Source: Vulcanimicrobiota bacterium
GTDB taxonomy: Bacteria; Vulcanimicrobiota; Vulcanimicrobiia; Vulcanimicrobiales; Vulcanimicrobiaceae
DNA: 46,566 nt
Direction of reading: 5' to 3'
Assembly (NCBI GenBank): GCA_027306785.1
Contig: DAHUZB010000016.1
Span: forward strand, 1-46,566
Both the position numbers and the translations under genes were made by a program. The notes under the pieces were generated by a model. That model was not told where the DNA came from and searched no databases. It worked only from the letters and a program-made list of their open reading frames with translations. Within the stretch, counting starts at the first letter, position 1, and the number at the start of each line of letters is the position of its first letter. This document shows positions 32,595 to 40,072 of the stretch, in pieces.

Positions 32595-33542
32595 ATGACA
32601 CCGGTTTTGCCCGTCATCGTACGAGACGACGTACGCGATGCACTCGCTCGCGGCGGTGCGGTCGTTGCCCTCGAAACCACCATACTTTCGCACGGAATGC
32701 CCTACCCGCGCAATCTCGCCGTCGCCCGTCGCGTCGAGGCGATCGTGCGTGACTGCGGCGCCGTGCCCGCCACGATCGCGGTGATGGACGGCGCGATTCG
32801 CGTGGGCCTCGACGACGCAGCGCTCGAGCACCTGGCGACCGCGGGCGACGTGATGAAGCTCAGCCGCGCCGATCTGCCGTACGCGGTCGCGATGCAACGC
32901 ACCGGCGCGACCACCGTTGCCGCGACGATGATCTGCGCGCATCTCGCGGGCATCGACGTGTTCGCGACCGGCGGCATCGGCGGCGTGCATCGCGGAGCCG
33001 AATCGAGCTTCGATATCTCGGCCGATCTGCACGAACTCGCACGCACGCCGGTTGCGGTGGTCTGCGCGGGCGCGAAAGCACTCCTCGATCTACCGAAGAC
33101 GCTCGAGGTGCTCGAAACGCTCGGCGTACCGGTCGTCACCTACGGCAGCGATATCTTTCCCGCGTTCTGGAGCCGCGAGAGCGGCCTGCGCTCGCCGCTG
33201 CGGATCGACGAGCCCGACGCCCTCGCCGACTTCATCGTAACCGCGCGCGCGCTCGGCATGACGAGCGGCACGCTCGTGGCGCAGCCGATCCCGGCCGAGT
33301 ACGAGATCGACGCGGCGTCGATGCGCATGCGCATCGATCTCGCCGTTTCGCAGGCGCACCGCGAAGGCGTGACCGGCAAAGCGGTAACGCCCTGGCTGCT
33401 CGATCGACTCTTCCGACTCACCGACGGCGCGAGTCTCGATGCAAACGTCGCGCTCGTCGAAAACAACGCGCGTCTCGCCGCACGATTGGCGCTCGCTATT
33501 CGGGCGCGTCGTCCTGATGCTGGGCGTAGTCGCGCGGATTGA
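32595..33542 (+). CDS. psuG: Pseudouridine-5'-phosphate glycosidase PsuG
   Basis: The 315-residue protein matches PsuG, which reversibly splits pseudouridine 5'-phosphate to uracil and ribose 5-phosphate. Clear signatures are VALETTILSHGMPYPRNL (catalytic Glu region), GAVPATIAVMDGAIRVGL, KLSRADLPYAVA, TGGIGGVHRGAE with the metal/phosphate-binding stretch, VCAGAKALLDLPKTLEVLET and GVPVVTYGSDIFPAFWSR. The kinase partner PsuK is not in the window. The start is set at the ATG at 32595 (AAGGA about 12 nt upstream); an ATG at 32553 is possible. The 3' end overlaps the convergent exported-protein gene by 47 bp. Confidence 0.95.
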   Translation: MTPVLPVIVRDDVRDALARGGAVVALETTILSHGMPYPRNLAVARRVEAIVRDCGAVPATIAVMDGAIRVGLDDAALEHLATAGDVMKLSRADLPYAVAMQRTGATTVAATMICAHLAGIDVFATGGIGGVHRGAESSFDISADLHELARTPVAVVCAGAKALLDLPKTLEVLETLGVPVVTYGSDIFPAFWSRESGLRSPLRIDEPDALADFIVTARALGMTSGTLVAQPIPAEYEIDAASMRMRIDLAVSQAHREGVTGKAVTPWLLDRLFRLTDGASLDANVALVENNARLAARLALAIRARRPDAGRSRAD

Positions 33543-34377
33543 AATACCAGGCGGGCAGCGTGAGCGGAAAGCTCACGTGCTTGAACGTGTAGTCGACCGT
33601 CTGACCGTCGCCGCCGTAGCCGCCGTAGACCACGCCGTGAATGGTCGTGATGATCGGAATGCCGTCGAACATCTTGAAATAGACCGTGAAGAGCACCGGA
33701 TAGACCGGCCCGTTTTGTTCAAAGAGCTTGTCGGTCGCCACGATCTTCTTCAGCTCGAGCGTCTTCGCGTCGACCCAAATCTGACGCAGACGATTGCGAT
33801 CCGGCTGACGGCGCGGTTCGAGTGAGAGGTGAAGCTCGTCACCTTCGCGCTGCACGCTCGTCACGCGATAGTCGAACTCGCCGCGCACCTTCAGTACGGC
33901 GATAACGGGCGGTGCCGACGGCTCCGGCGTGGGCACGAAGGACGGCGAGAGCGTGTGCAGCGGCGCGGGTTCGAATACGTCGGCGGTGGGCGGCCCCGGA
34001 TCGGTGTCCTGATTGAACATCGGGCGCATGAATTCCATGTAGCCGACGGCACCGAGTTCCGAGATCTTGCGCTCGAGCGCTGCGTGATCGTACGAACGAT
34101 ACCACACGTGGTAGGTGTAGCTGTTCGCGTAGTCCGGATAGCCGTAGTTCGTGTTTTGCTTGCGTACGAGCGTATAGACCTCGTACGGCGGCGGCGGCCG
34201 GTGCGAGCGGAATTTGGCCCGAATCATTGCGAGCAAATCGTCGGGCGAGGGGAGCGGCGTGGGCGCGGTTGCGGTAACCGCCGCGGTGACCGGTCTCGAT
34301 CCGGCAAGCGCGAGCGACGCACCGCCAAGCGCGAGCGCCGCCGCCAAAAGAAGCCTTCGCATCATCGTCATCCTCAA
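33496..34377 (-). CDS. Exported protein of unknown function (LolA-like layout)
   Basis: The 293-residue protein has a signal peptide (RRLLLAAALALGGASLALAG), then a Pro-rich linker and a mainly beta-sheet body. FDYRVTSVQREGDELHLSLE, IWVDAKTLELKKIVATDKLF and VYFKMFDGIPIITTIHGVVY resemble outer-membrane lipoprotein-sorting (LolA/DUF4292-like) domains, where strands list what the factor does to a substrate. I do not claim the family firmly. The central PTPEPSAPP stretch is low complexity. The start may be any of the ATGs at 34377-34362. It ends in convergent overlap with psuG and is divergent from the c-di-AMP riboswitch. Confidence 0.6.
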   Translation of the reverse strand: MRMTMMRRLLLAAALALGGASLALAGSRPVTAAVTATAPTPLPSPDDLLAMIRAKFRSHRPPPPYEVYTLVRKQNTNYGYPDYANSYTYHVWYRSYDHAALERKISELGAVGYMEFMRPMFNQDTDPGPPTADVFEPAPLHTLSPSFVPTPEPSAPPVIAVLKVRGEFDYRVTSVQREGDELHLSLEPRRQPDRNRLRQIWVDAKTLELKKIVATDKLFEQNGPVYPVLFTVYFKMFDGIPIITTIHGVVYGGYGGDGQTVDYTFKHVSFPLTLPAWYFNPRDYAQHQDDAPE

Positions 34378-34503
34378 TACGTCGTAACGCTCAACCGTTG
34401 CTGAGCGTTCTTCGTGACATCCGACGTGATGACCTGAATCATCGCATCTTTTCTCATCCAGGATTCATGCACGATTAGCGCCAACCTATTCCGGGTACGA
34501 TCA

Positions 34504-34634
34504 TCTCGGCCGAATCCCGCGATCGCGGGAGCGGGGGACCCAACCGCGCGGTAACCGCGCATGGGGTGAATCCGGCACCTCGCCGGACGGAAACGGGCAC
34601 ACTTCCGAACCCGACAGCTAACCTCGTAGGCGCC
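34504..34634 (+). ncRNA. Cyclic di-AMP (ydaO-yuaA) riboswitch
   Basis: Conserved blocks of the ydaO-yuaA motif occur in the correct order: CGAATCCCGC...GCGGGAGCGGGG, GGACCCAACC, then ATGGGGTGAATCC, and CCGAACCCGACAGCTAACCT followed by CGTAGGCG. Internal helices are visible (CCCGCGATCGCGGG; ACCGCGCGGT; CCGGC...GCCGG). After the aptamer, CGGCAG (34642-34647) pairs with CTGCCG (34657-34662), just before the AGGAG ribosome-binding site at 34670-34674. This may be the expression platform, probably translational, since no T-tract follows. The class binds c-di-AMP and usually lowers expression when it is bound. The first 126 nt of the 34378-34503 gap should contain promoters for both divergent transcripts; I see no clear boxes. 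Confidence 0.93.
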
Positions 34635-34681
34635 ATGTCCGCGGCAGCACTGTACCCTGCCGATCGATGAGGAGTTATCTT

Positions 34682-35908
34682 TTGCTTTCACCCGAGCTTC
34701 TCGCTCCCGCATTCGCGCGCGCGCGCTCCGTTGCGCTCGTCTCGCTGCATGCCGATCCCAGCACGCTCGTCGGTGCGCCCCAAAACGGCGGCGTGACGAT
34801 CTACGTGCGCGAGCTCGCCCGAGCACTCGCGCGCTACGGCCATCACGTCGACGTCTTCACCCGCCGCACCGATGCGGCGCAGCCCGCCTACGAACGCATC
34901 GACGGCTACACGCTGCGCCGTATCGACGCGGGCCCGGCTGCTCCGCTCGGCAACGACGAGATCGCCGCGTTTCTCGACGAAGCCGAGTTACAGCTCGACG
35001 ACGCCGCCCGTGCCGCGGACTACGATCTGATCTCCTCGCACTACTGGCTCTCCGGCAAGATCGCGGGCGCGGTGGCGCGCCGCAACGGCATCGCGCACGT
35101 TCACACGCTGCACTCGCACGGCGTGGCGCGCAAACGCCGCGATGCGCTCACGCGCGAACGCATCGAGATCGAACGCGCCCTGCTCTCGCAAGCGACGATC
35201 GTCGCGCTCACGCCCTCGCATCGGGAACTCTTTGCGATGGAGTACGGCGTGGTACCGCCGCGGCTCGAGATCGTACCCGCGGGCGTCGATCTGGCACGCT
35301 TTCGGCCCGGGCCCGCAGCGGCGGCGCGCGCGGCGCTCGGCGTGCCCGAACGCGCGCAGATCATCGGCTACGTGGGCCGCATCACGCCGGAAAAGGGCAT
35401 CGACGAGTTGATCCAGGCGTTCGCGCTGCTGCGCGCAAGCGGCTCGCATGCGCGCTTGATGGTGGTCGGCGGAGCGCAGCGCGGATCGCGCATTCCGGCC
35501 CTGCGCGATCTGGCGGCGCGTTTCGGCGTGGTGGATCGCGTCGATTTTCTCGGCGCGATTCCGAACGATCGCATTGCGGATGCCTTCCGCGCAAGCGACG
35601 TGATCGCGGTGCCGAGTCACTACGAAGCCTTCGGCCTCGTCGCGCTCGAGGCGCGCGCCTGCGGTATCCCCGTGGTCGCGAGTGACGTGGGCGGCCTGCG
35701 CGATCTCGTGCGTCCCGAAAGCGGCGGCGTGCGCGTGCCGCCGCACGATCTCACCGGTTGGGCGCATGCCCTCGCCGCCGCGCTCGAACCGCACGAGCGC
35801 GCGCGCCGTCGCGAACGCGCGTTGCATGCGGGCGTGCACGAGTACGCCTGGACGACGATCGCCGAACGCATCGTTCACGCGGGCCTGCGCGATGTCGAAG
35901 CACGCTAG
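34682..35908 (+). CDS. GT4 glycosyltransferase, sucrose-phosphate-synthase-like
   Basis: The 408-residue GT-B enzyme resembles the sucrose-phosphate synthase/MshA group. It starts with VALVSLHADPSTL followed by NGGVTIYVRELARALARYGH (where sucrose-phosphate synthases have GGQNVYV) and VDVFTRRTD. Donor-site motifs are YVGRITPEKGIDELIQAF and the E-x7-E motif in SHYEAFGLVALEARACG. The start is the TTG at 34682: AGGAG lies 7 nt upstream, while the in-frame ATG at 34667 overlaps that ribosome-binding site. A sucrose-phosphatase-like HAD gene overlaps its end by 17 bp, which supports a two-step disaccharide-phosphate route. Sucrose is the best guess; mannosylfructose or another disaccharide is possible. 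The c-di-AMP riboswitch directly precedes it. Confidence 0.75.
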   Translation: MLSPELLAPAFARARSVALVSLHADPSTLVGAPQNGGVTIYVRELARALARYGHHVDVFTRRTDAAQPAYERIDGYTLRRIDAGPAAPLGNDEIAAFLDEAELQLDDAARAADYDLISSHYWLSGKIAGAVARRNGIAHVHTLHSHGVARKRRDALTRERIEIERALLSQATIVALTPSHRELFAMEYGVVPPRLEIVPAGVDLARFRPGPAAAARAALGVPERAQIIGYVGRITPEKGIDELIQAFALLRASGSHARLMVVGGAQRGSRIPALRDLAARFGVVDRVDFLGAIPNDRIADAFRASDVIAVPSHYEAFGLVALEARACGIPVVASDVGGLRDLVRPESGGVRVPPHDLTGWAHALAAALEPHERARRRERALHAGVHEYAWTTIAERIVHAGLRDVEAR

Positions 35909-36632
35909 GCTGCTGGTCTGCGATCTCGACGGCACGCTGATCGGCGACGACGCGGCGCTCGCCGAGCTGCTAGGGCTGCTCGAAGAGCCGGGAGCACCCG
36001 CCCTCGCCTTCGCGACCGGACGCCAGCGCGAATCCGCGTGCGAGCTCCTCGCCGCCGCGGACGTGCGGGCGGGTGCGTATCTGATCGCGGGCGTGGGCAC
36101 CGAGCTCCATCGCCGCGGCGGCGACGCGTGGGAGCGCATGGACTGGCCCCCGCAGCTCGATGCCTGGGATCCGCAACGCGTCCGCGCGGCGCTCGATGCG
36201 TTGGATGTGGTACCGCAGAGCGTGCGCTCGCCCTACAAAGTCTCCTACGTCGCGCACGCCGCTGCGATCCCGGCCGTGAAAGACGCACTCGCGCGCGAGG
36301 CGATCGTGGCGACACTCGTGCACAGCCACGGCGATCTGCTCGACGTCCTACCGCCGGGAATCGACAAAGGCAGCGCGGTTCGTCACCTTGCCGAGCGCAC
36401 GGGCACGCCGCTTCGCGCGGTCATGACCTGCGGCGACACCGAGAACGATCTCGCGATGCTCGCCCTGCCCGGGCCCTCGGTGATCGTCGGCAACGCGGGC
36501 CCGGAGCTCCGCGCGGCCGCGCCGCGTTTGCGTAACGTGTACATCGCGCGCGCGCACGCCGCCGCCGGCGTTCGTGAAGGACTCGAACGCTACGGCTGGC
36601 TCACCGCGCGAGGCTGGTCGCTGCTCGACTAG
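35892..36632 (+). CDS. HAD phosphatase, sucrose-phosphatase-like
   Basis: The 246-residue HAD (Cof/SPP type, C2 cap) phosphatase has LLVCDLDGTLIGDD (motif I), ALAFATGRQRESA (motif II), PPGIDKGSAVRHLAER (motif III Lys) and MTCGDTENDLAML (motif IV), the pattern of sucrose-6-phosphate phosphatases and mannosylfructose-phosphate phosphatase. The cap contains AYLIAGVGTELHRRG and SPYKVSYVAHA, like the GTE-I and P-x-K-x-S-y motifs of the sugar-phosphatase group. It overlaps the GT4 gene by 17 bp and presumably removes the phosphate from that enzyme's product. The 3' end overlaps the convergent beta-glucosidase by 32 bp. Confidence 0.82.
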   Translation: MSKHARLLVCDLDGTLIGDDAALAELLGLLEEPGAPALAFATGRQRESACELLAAADVRAGAYLIAGVGTELHRRGGDAWERMDWPPQLDAWDPQRVRAALDALDVVPQSVRSPYKVSYVAHAAAIPAVKDALAREAIVATLVHSHGDLLDVLPPGIDKGSAVRHLAERTGTPLRAVMTCGDTENDLAMLALPGPSVIVGNAGPELRAAAPRLRNVYIARAHAAAGVREGLERYGWLTARGWSLLD

Positions 36633-37956
36633 CCGCGATCGCGTCGCGATACCAGCGCCCGCTGTCCTTGATCGTACGCTGCTGCGTCTCGTAGTCCACG
36701 TGCACGAGCCCGAAGCGCTGGCGATAGCCTTCGGTCCATTCGAAATTGTCGAGCAGCGACCACGCAAAATACCCGCGAACCGGCACGCCCTCCGTCATCG
36801 CGCGCCGCACTTGGGCCAGATGCGCCTCGTAGTATGCGATGCGCTGCGCGTCGCGAATGCGTCCGTCGGCATCCACGATATCGGCGTAGGCCGCGCCGTT
36901 CTCGGTGATCAGCATATCGCCCGGCGCGTAGCGCTCGTGAATGCGGCGCAGCGTGTCGTAGAGCCCGTCGGGATAGACTTCCCATCCCATCGAGGTGCGT
37001 TCCGCGTGCGTCTGCTCGACGTACTCGCCGAGCGGGTTGTGGCGTGAGGGTCCGCTGCGCAACAGAAAGCGCGTGTAATAATTGACGCCCAGAAAATCGG
37101 GCTTCGAGCCGATGATCGCCATGTCGTCGTCGCCGATGCGCAGCTTCGCGAACGAGAGTTCGGGCAGCAGTACTTCGTTGTAGCAGCCGCGATAGAGCGG
37201 ATCCAGAAACCACAGATTTACGTTCACGTCGGCCGCGCGCGCCGCCGCGATATCGTTCGGATCGCTGCTCGCCGCCTCGATCGGGCTGAAGTTGAGCGTG
37301 ATGCCCACGCGCGCATGCGGCGAGTTGCTACGCAGCACGGGCACGGCCATGCCGTGCGCGAGGAGCAGATGATGCGCGGCCTGCATGCCGAGCTCCATCG
37401 AACGATAGCCGGGCGCGTGGCTGCCCCATCCGTAACTCAGCCACGAACTCACCCACGGCTCGTTGAGCGTGATCCAACCCGCCACGCCGTCGCCGAGCTC
37501 GCGCGACACGACATCGGCGTATTCGGCGAAGGCCTCGGCGGTATCGCGCCCGGCCCAGCCGCCGAAACGATCCTGCAGCGCCTGCGGCAGATCCCAGTGA
37601 TAGAGCGTCGGATAGGCCGCGATGCCGCCCTCGGCGAGCCGTTCGAGCAGGCGCTTGTAGAAATCCAAGCCGCGCCGGTTCACCGCACCGACGCCGTCCG
37701 GCATGATGCGTGGCCATGCGATCGAAAAACGGTAGGCGTCGATCCCGAGCTCGCGCATCAACGCGACGTCCTGCGGCATGCGATGATAATGATCGGCGGC
37801 AACATCGCCCGTTTCGCCGTTCGCGATCGTCTCGGGGATCGCGCAGAACGTATCCCAAATACTCGCGCCGCGCCCGTCCTCGCGCACGGCTCCCTCGATC
37901 TGATAGGCGGATGTTGCGACACCCCACACGAAATCACGCGGCCACGATGAATCCAT
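36601..37956 (-). CDS. GH1 beta-glucosidase
   Basis: The 451-residue family 1 glycoside hydrolase has an N-terminal signature FVWGVATSAYQIEGA. The acid/base Glu is in ITLNEPWVSSW at about 165 and the nucleophile Glu in MLITENGAAY at about 350. The LLDNFEWTEGYRQRFGLVHV aglycone-site segment follows. It lacks a signal peptide, so it acts in the cytoplasm on beta-glucosides or related disaccharides. The ATG at 37956 has AGGA 8 nt upstream; a GTG at 37962 is less likely. It is convergent with the disaccharide-synthesis pair. Whether it acts on the same sugar is unknown; sucrose itself is not a typical GH1 substrate. Confidence 0.95.
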   Translation of the reverse strand: MDSSWPRDFVWGVATSAYQIEGAVREDGRGASIWDTFCAIPETIANGETGDVAADHYHRMPQDVALMRELGIDAYRFSIAWPRIMPDGVGAVNRRGLDFYKRLLERLAEGGIAAYPTLYHWDLPQALQDRFGGWAGRDTAEAFAEYADVVSRELGDGVAGWITLNEPWVSSWLSYGWGSHAPGYRSMELGMQAAHHLLLAHGMAVPVLRSNSPHARVGITLNFSPIEAASSDPNDIAAARAADVNVNLWFLDPLYRGCYNEVLLPELSFAKLRIGDDDMAIIGSKPDFLGVNYYTRFLLRSGPSRHNPLGEYVEQTHAERTSMGWEVYPDGLYDTLRRIHERYAPGDMLITENGAAYADIVDADGRIRDAQRIAYYEAHLAQVRRAMTEGVPVRGYFAWSLLDNFEWTEGYRQRFGLVHVDYETQQRTIKDSGRWYRDAIAASRAATSLAR

Positions 37957-37984
37957 AGACACATCCTACCCGCTCATCCGCGCG

Positions 37985-38656
37985 ATGCCTTCCGGCGTTC
38001 TCAAGATTGTGATGATGCAGACGATCAAACGGCTCGCCCTCGCGAGCGCCATGCTTCTCTCGATGCTTCCCCTCGGGGCGCGCGCCGCAACGCAGCACGT
38101 GGTGCTCGCGGGCGGCTGCTTTTGGGGTATGCAGGCCGTCTTCGAATCGGTGAAGGGCGTAACGCACGTCGTCGCCGGCTACTCCGGCGGCAACTTTCTT
38201 ACCGCGCACTACGAGATGGTGAGCACCGGCACCACGGGACACGCCGAATCGGTCGATGTGACCTACGATCCCGCGAAGGTGAGTTTCGCGGATCTGCTCC
38301 GCGTCTATTTTCTCGTCGCCCACGATCCGACCGAGTTCAACCGTCAGGGCCCCGACGACGGCTCGCAGTATCGCTCCGAGATCTTCTACACCACCGCCGC
38401 GCAGCGCGCGCAAGCTCAAGCCATGATCGCCGAACTCACGCGCAAACGCGTCTTCGATGCGCCGATCGTCACGCAGCTCGCGCCGCTGCGCGGCTTCTTC
38501 CCCGCCGAGAGCTACCACCAGAATTTCCTGGTGCACAATCCCGACAATCCCTACATCGTGATCAACGATATTCCGAAGCTCAAGGCGCTGCGCGCGAAGT
38601 TCCCGCAACTCGCGCGCATGGATGCCGCGCCGATGCGCGTCGCGTTCGGGCGCTAA
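37985..38656 (+). CDS. msrA: Peptide-methionine (S)-S-oxide reductase MsrA, exported
   Basis: MsrA repairs methionine-S-sulfoxide in proteins. The catalytic motif VVLAGGCFWGMQAVFESVKG is intact, followed by GYSGGNFLTAHYEMVSTGTT and GHAESVDVTYDP. FLVAHDPTEFNRQGPDDGSQ and YRSEIFY carry the usual HDPT-x-x-NRQG-x-D-x-G-x-QYRS block. The AESYHQNF segment matches the EDYHQ motif. No resolving Cys is seen after the catalytic one, so another thiol system may regenerate it. An N-terminal signal peptide (IKRLALASAMLLSMLPLGAR) indicates an extracytoplasmic enzyme. The start could be the ATG at 37985, 38012 or 38015. The stop overlaps the convergent CoA-transferase gene by 4 bp. Confidence 0.92.
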   Translation: MPSGVLKIVMMQTIKRLALASAMLLSMLPLGARAATQHVVLAGGCFWGMQAVFESVKGVTHVVAGYSGGNFLTAHYEMVSTGTTGHAESVDVTYDPAKVSFADLLRVYFLVAHDPTEFNRQGPDDGSQYRSEIFYTTAAQRAQAQAMIAELTRKRVFDAPIVTQLAPLRGFFPAESYHQNFLVHNPDNPYIVINDIPKLKALRAKFPQLARMDAAPMRVAFGR

Positions 38657-39495
38657 CGGATCGCGGCGAGCGGCACGTCGTGTTCGTCGGCGAGCCGCTC
38701 CCATTCCGCCATGCTGCGCCGCACGAACGCATCGCGCAGCGCTTCATGCGTGAGCGTCGCAACGCCGGTTAGCGTGCGTAGGCGCTCCACGAAGTGCGGC
38801 TCGAGCGCGGCGAGCGCTATCCAGCCGTCTTCGGCGGGATAGATCGCGTAGGTCGGCTCCGCGCCGCCGAGCCATCCGTCGGCACGCGTGAGCCCGTAGC
38901 GGTACGGCTCCGCGAAGGTGCGCGCCGCGTCGACGATGCTGACATCCGCGCGTACCGCTCGATCGAAACGTTCGCGCAGCAGCAGCGCGCCGAGCGCCGC
39001 TTCCACCGCGCGTTCCGCCGCGGCCATGTCGCCGACGAGCGTGCGCGGCATCGCGGGCGGCGAGATCAATCCCGCCTGCGCCTGATAGGTGAGATCGTGG
39101 CCGGCTCGATCGTCATGCGGCGGCGGATCGCCCACGATCGCGACGTGCGCGAGGCGCGGATACCGCGCGTGCAGATGTTCCCACGCGAGGCCGAGCCGTT
39201 CGAGCGTGCTCGCGCGCACGGAGCTCAGGAGCAGATCCGCATCGCCGAGCAGCGCGTCGAGCGTGGCGGCGCCGCCGTGCTCGCGAAGATCTACCCGCAC
39301 GATCTCGAGCCCCGCCGAGATCGCGCGATACCACGGCGGCGACGCCGTTTCGAGGGCGTCGCCGCGCAGCGGCTCGATCTTGGTGACGCGCGCGCCGAGC
39401 GCGCGCAAACGCGCGGCGGCGAGCGGTCCGGGAACGTTGGCGACGAGCGCGACGACGTGCATGCCGTCGAGCGCGCCTGCGAGCGCTTCGATCAT
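38653..39495 (-). CDS. Short CaiB/BaiF-type (class III) CoA transferase
   Basis: The 280-residue protein shows the class III CoA-transferase core: VPGPLAAARLRALGARVTKI (P-G-P-x-x-x-x-x-L-x-x-x-G-A-x-V-x-K-I-E), LLLSSVRASTLERLGL, and the catalytic Asp in DRAGHDLTYQAQAGL (usual G-H-D-x-x-Y-x-A-x-x-G). A later block, GWLGGAEPTYAIYPAEDGWI, matches the substrate-site strand (x-P-x-Y-x-x-y-x-x-a-D-G). Typical members have 350-420 residues; here the C-terminal domain ends soon after FVRRSMAEWERLADEHDVPL, giving a compact enzyme, as in alpha-methylacyl-CoA racemase-like forms that lose the tail. The frame is intact. Confidence 0.85.
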   Translation of the reverse strand: MIEALAGALDGMHVVALVANVPGPLAAARLRALGARVTKIEPLRGDALETASPPWYRAISAGLEIVRVDLREHGGAATLDALLGDADLLLSSVRASTLERLGLAWEHLHARYPRLAHVAIVGDPPPHDDRAGHDLTYQAQAGLISPPAMPRTLVGDMAAAERAVEAALGALLLRERFDRAVRADVSIVDAARTFAEPYRYGLTRADGWLGGAEPTYAIYPAEDGWIALAALEPHFVERLRTLTGVATLTHEALRDAFVRRSMAEWERLADEHDVPLAAIR

Positions 39496-39514
39496 AGGCT
39501 CGCGCTCTTCGACA

Positions 39515-39970
39515 TTAGGCGCGGCGAGCGCTGCGTGAGAGAACGAACGTCACCGGCAGCGCGTAGAACACGACGTGCGCGAGCAGTCCCTGCACGAACG
39601 CCGGTCCGAACGGCTGACCGATCTTCACGAGGAGCAGCAGCTCCATCGCCGCATCGACCACGACGCCGAGCACGATCGCGCCGAGAATCCACTGCTTGAG
39701 CGCGCCGAGTGCGTTGAATGCGTAGGCATAGAGCACCGCCCACACGATCGAGACGATGAAATGCACCACCACCCCGAGCACCGCGTAGCCGGCGCTCGTG
39801 AACGCGACCTTGCCCACGATCGTAGAAGCGACGAACTGCCAGATGCCGATCGGCGATGTGTGCATCATCAGCGCCAGAAACGTATCGACGATGATGCCGC
39901 CCACGATACCGGCGACGACGGCGGCGCCGACGGGTGCGCCGGCGGATGAGGAGCGAGCAACGGTAGCCAC
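39515..39970 (-). CDS. Small four-segment membrane protein
   Basis: The 151-residue protein has about four hydrophobic spans: AAVVAGIVGGIIVDTFLALM; the GKVAFTSAGYAVLGVVVHFI region to VSIVWAVLYAYAF; WILGAIVLGVVVDAAMELLL; and FVQGLLAHVVFYALPVTFVL. The GTG start at 39970 has GGAGG 8 nt upstream. I recognise no named family; the layout loosely resembles YagU/DUF1440-type inner-membrane proteins. Function unknown. The AT-rich 102-nt gap to the divergent YibQ-like gene contains CTATTTATAG and TAGCTTACT, possible regulatory sequence. Confidence 0.7.
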   Translation of the reverse strand: MATVARSSSAGAPVGAAVVAGIVGGIIVDTFLALMMHTSPIGIWQFVASTIVGKVAFTSAGYAVLGVVVHFIVSIVWAVLYAYAFNALGALKQWILGAIVLGVVVDAAMELLLLVKIGQPFGPAFVQGLLAHVVFYALPVTFVLSRSARRA

Positions 39971-40072
39971 GAGATGAACCTCCGATAGATTAGCTACTTA
40001 CTATTTATAGATAGCTTACTCTTCATAGGTTCGTAGGTCAAGCGGCGGGGCGCGCACAATCGTCGGGACGTC

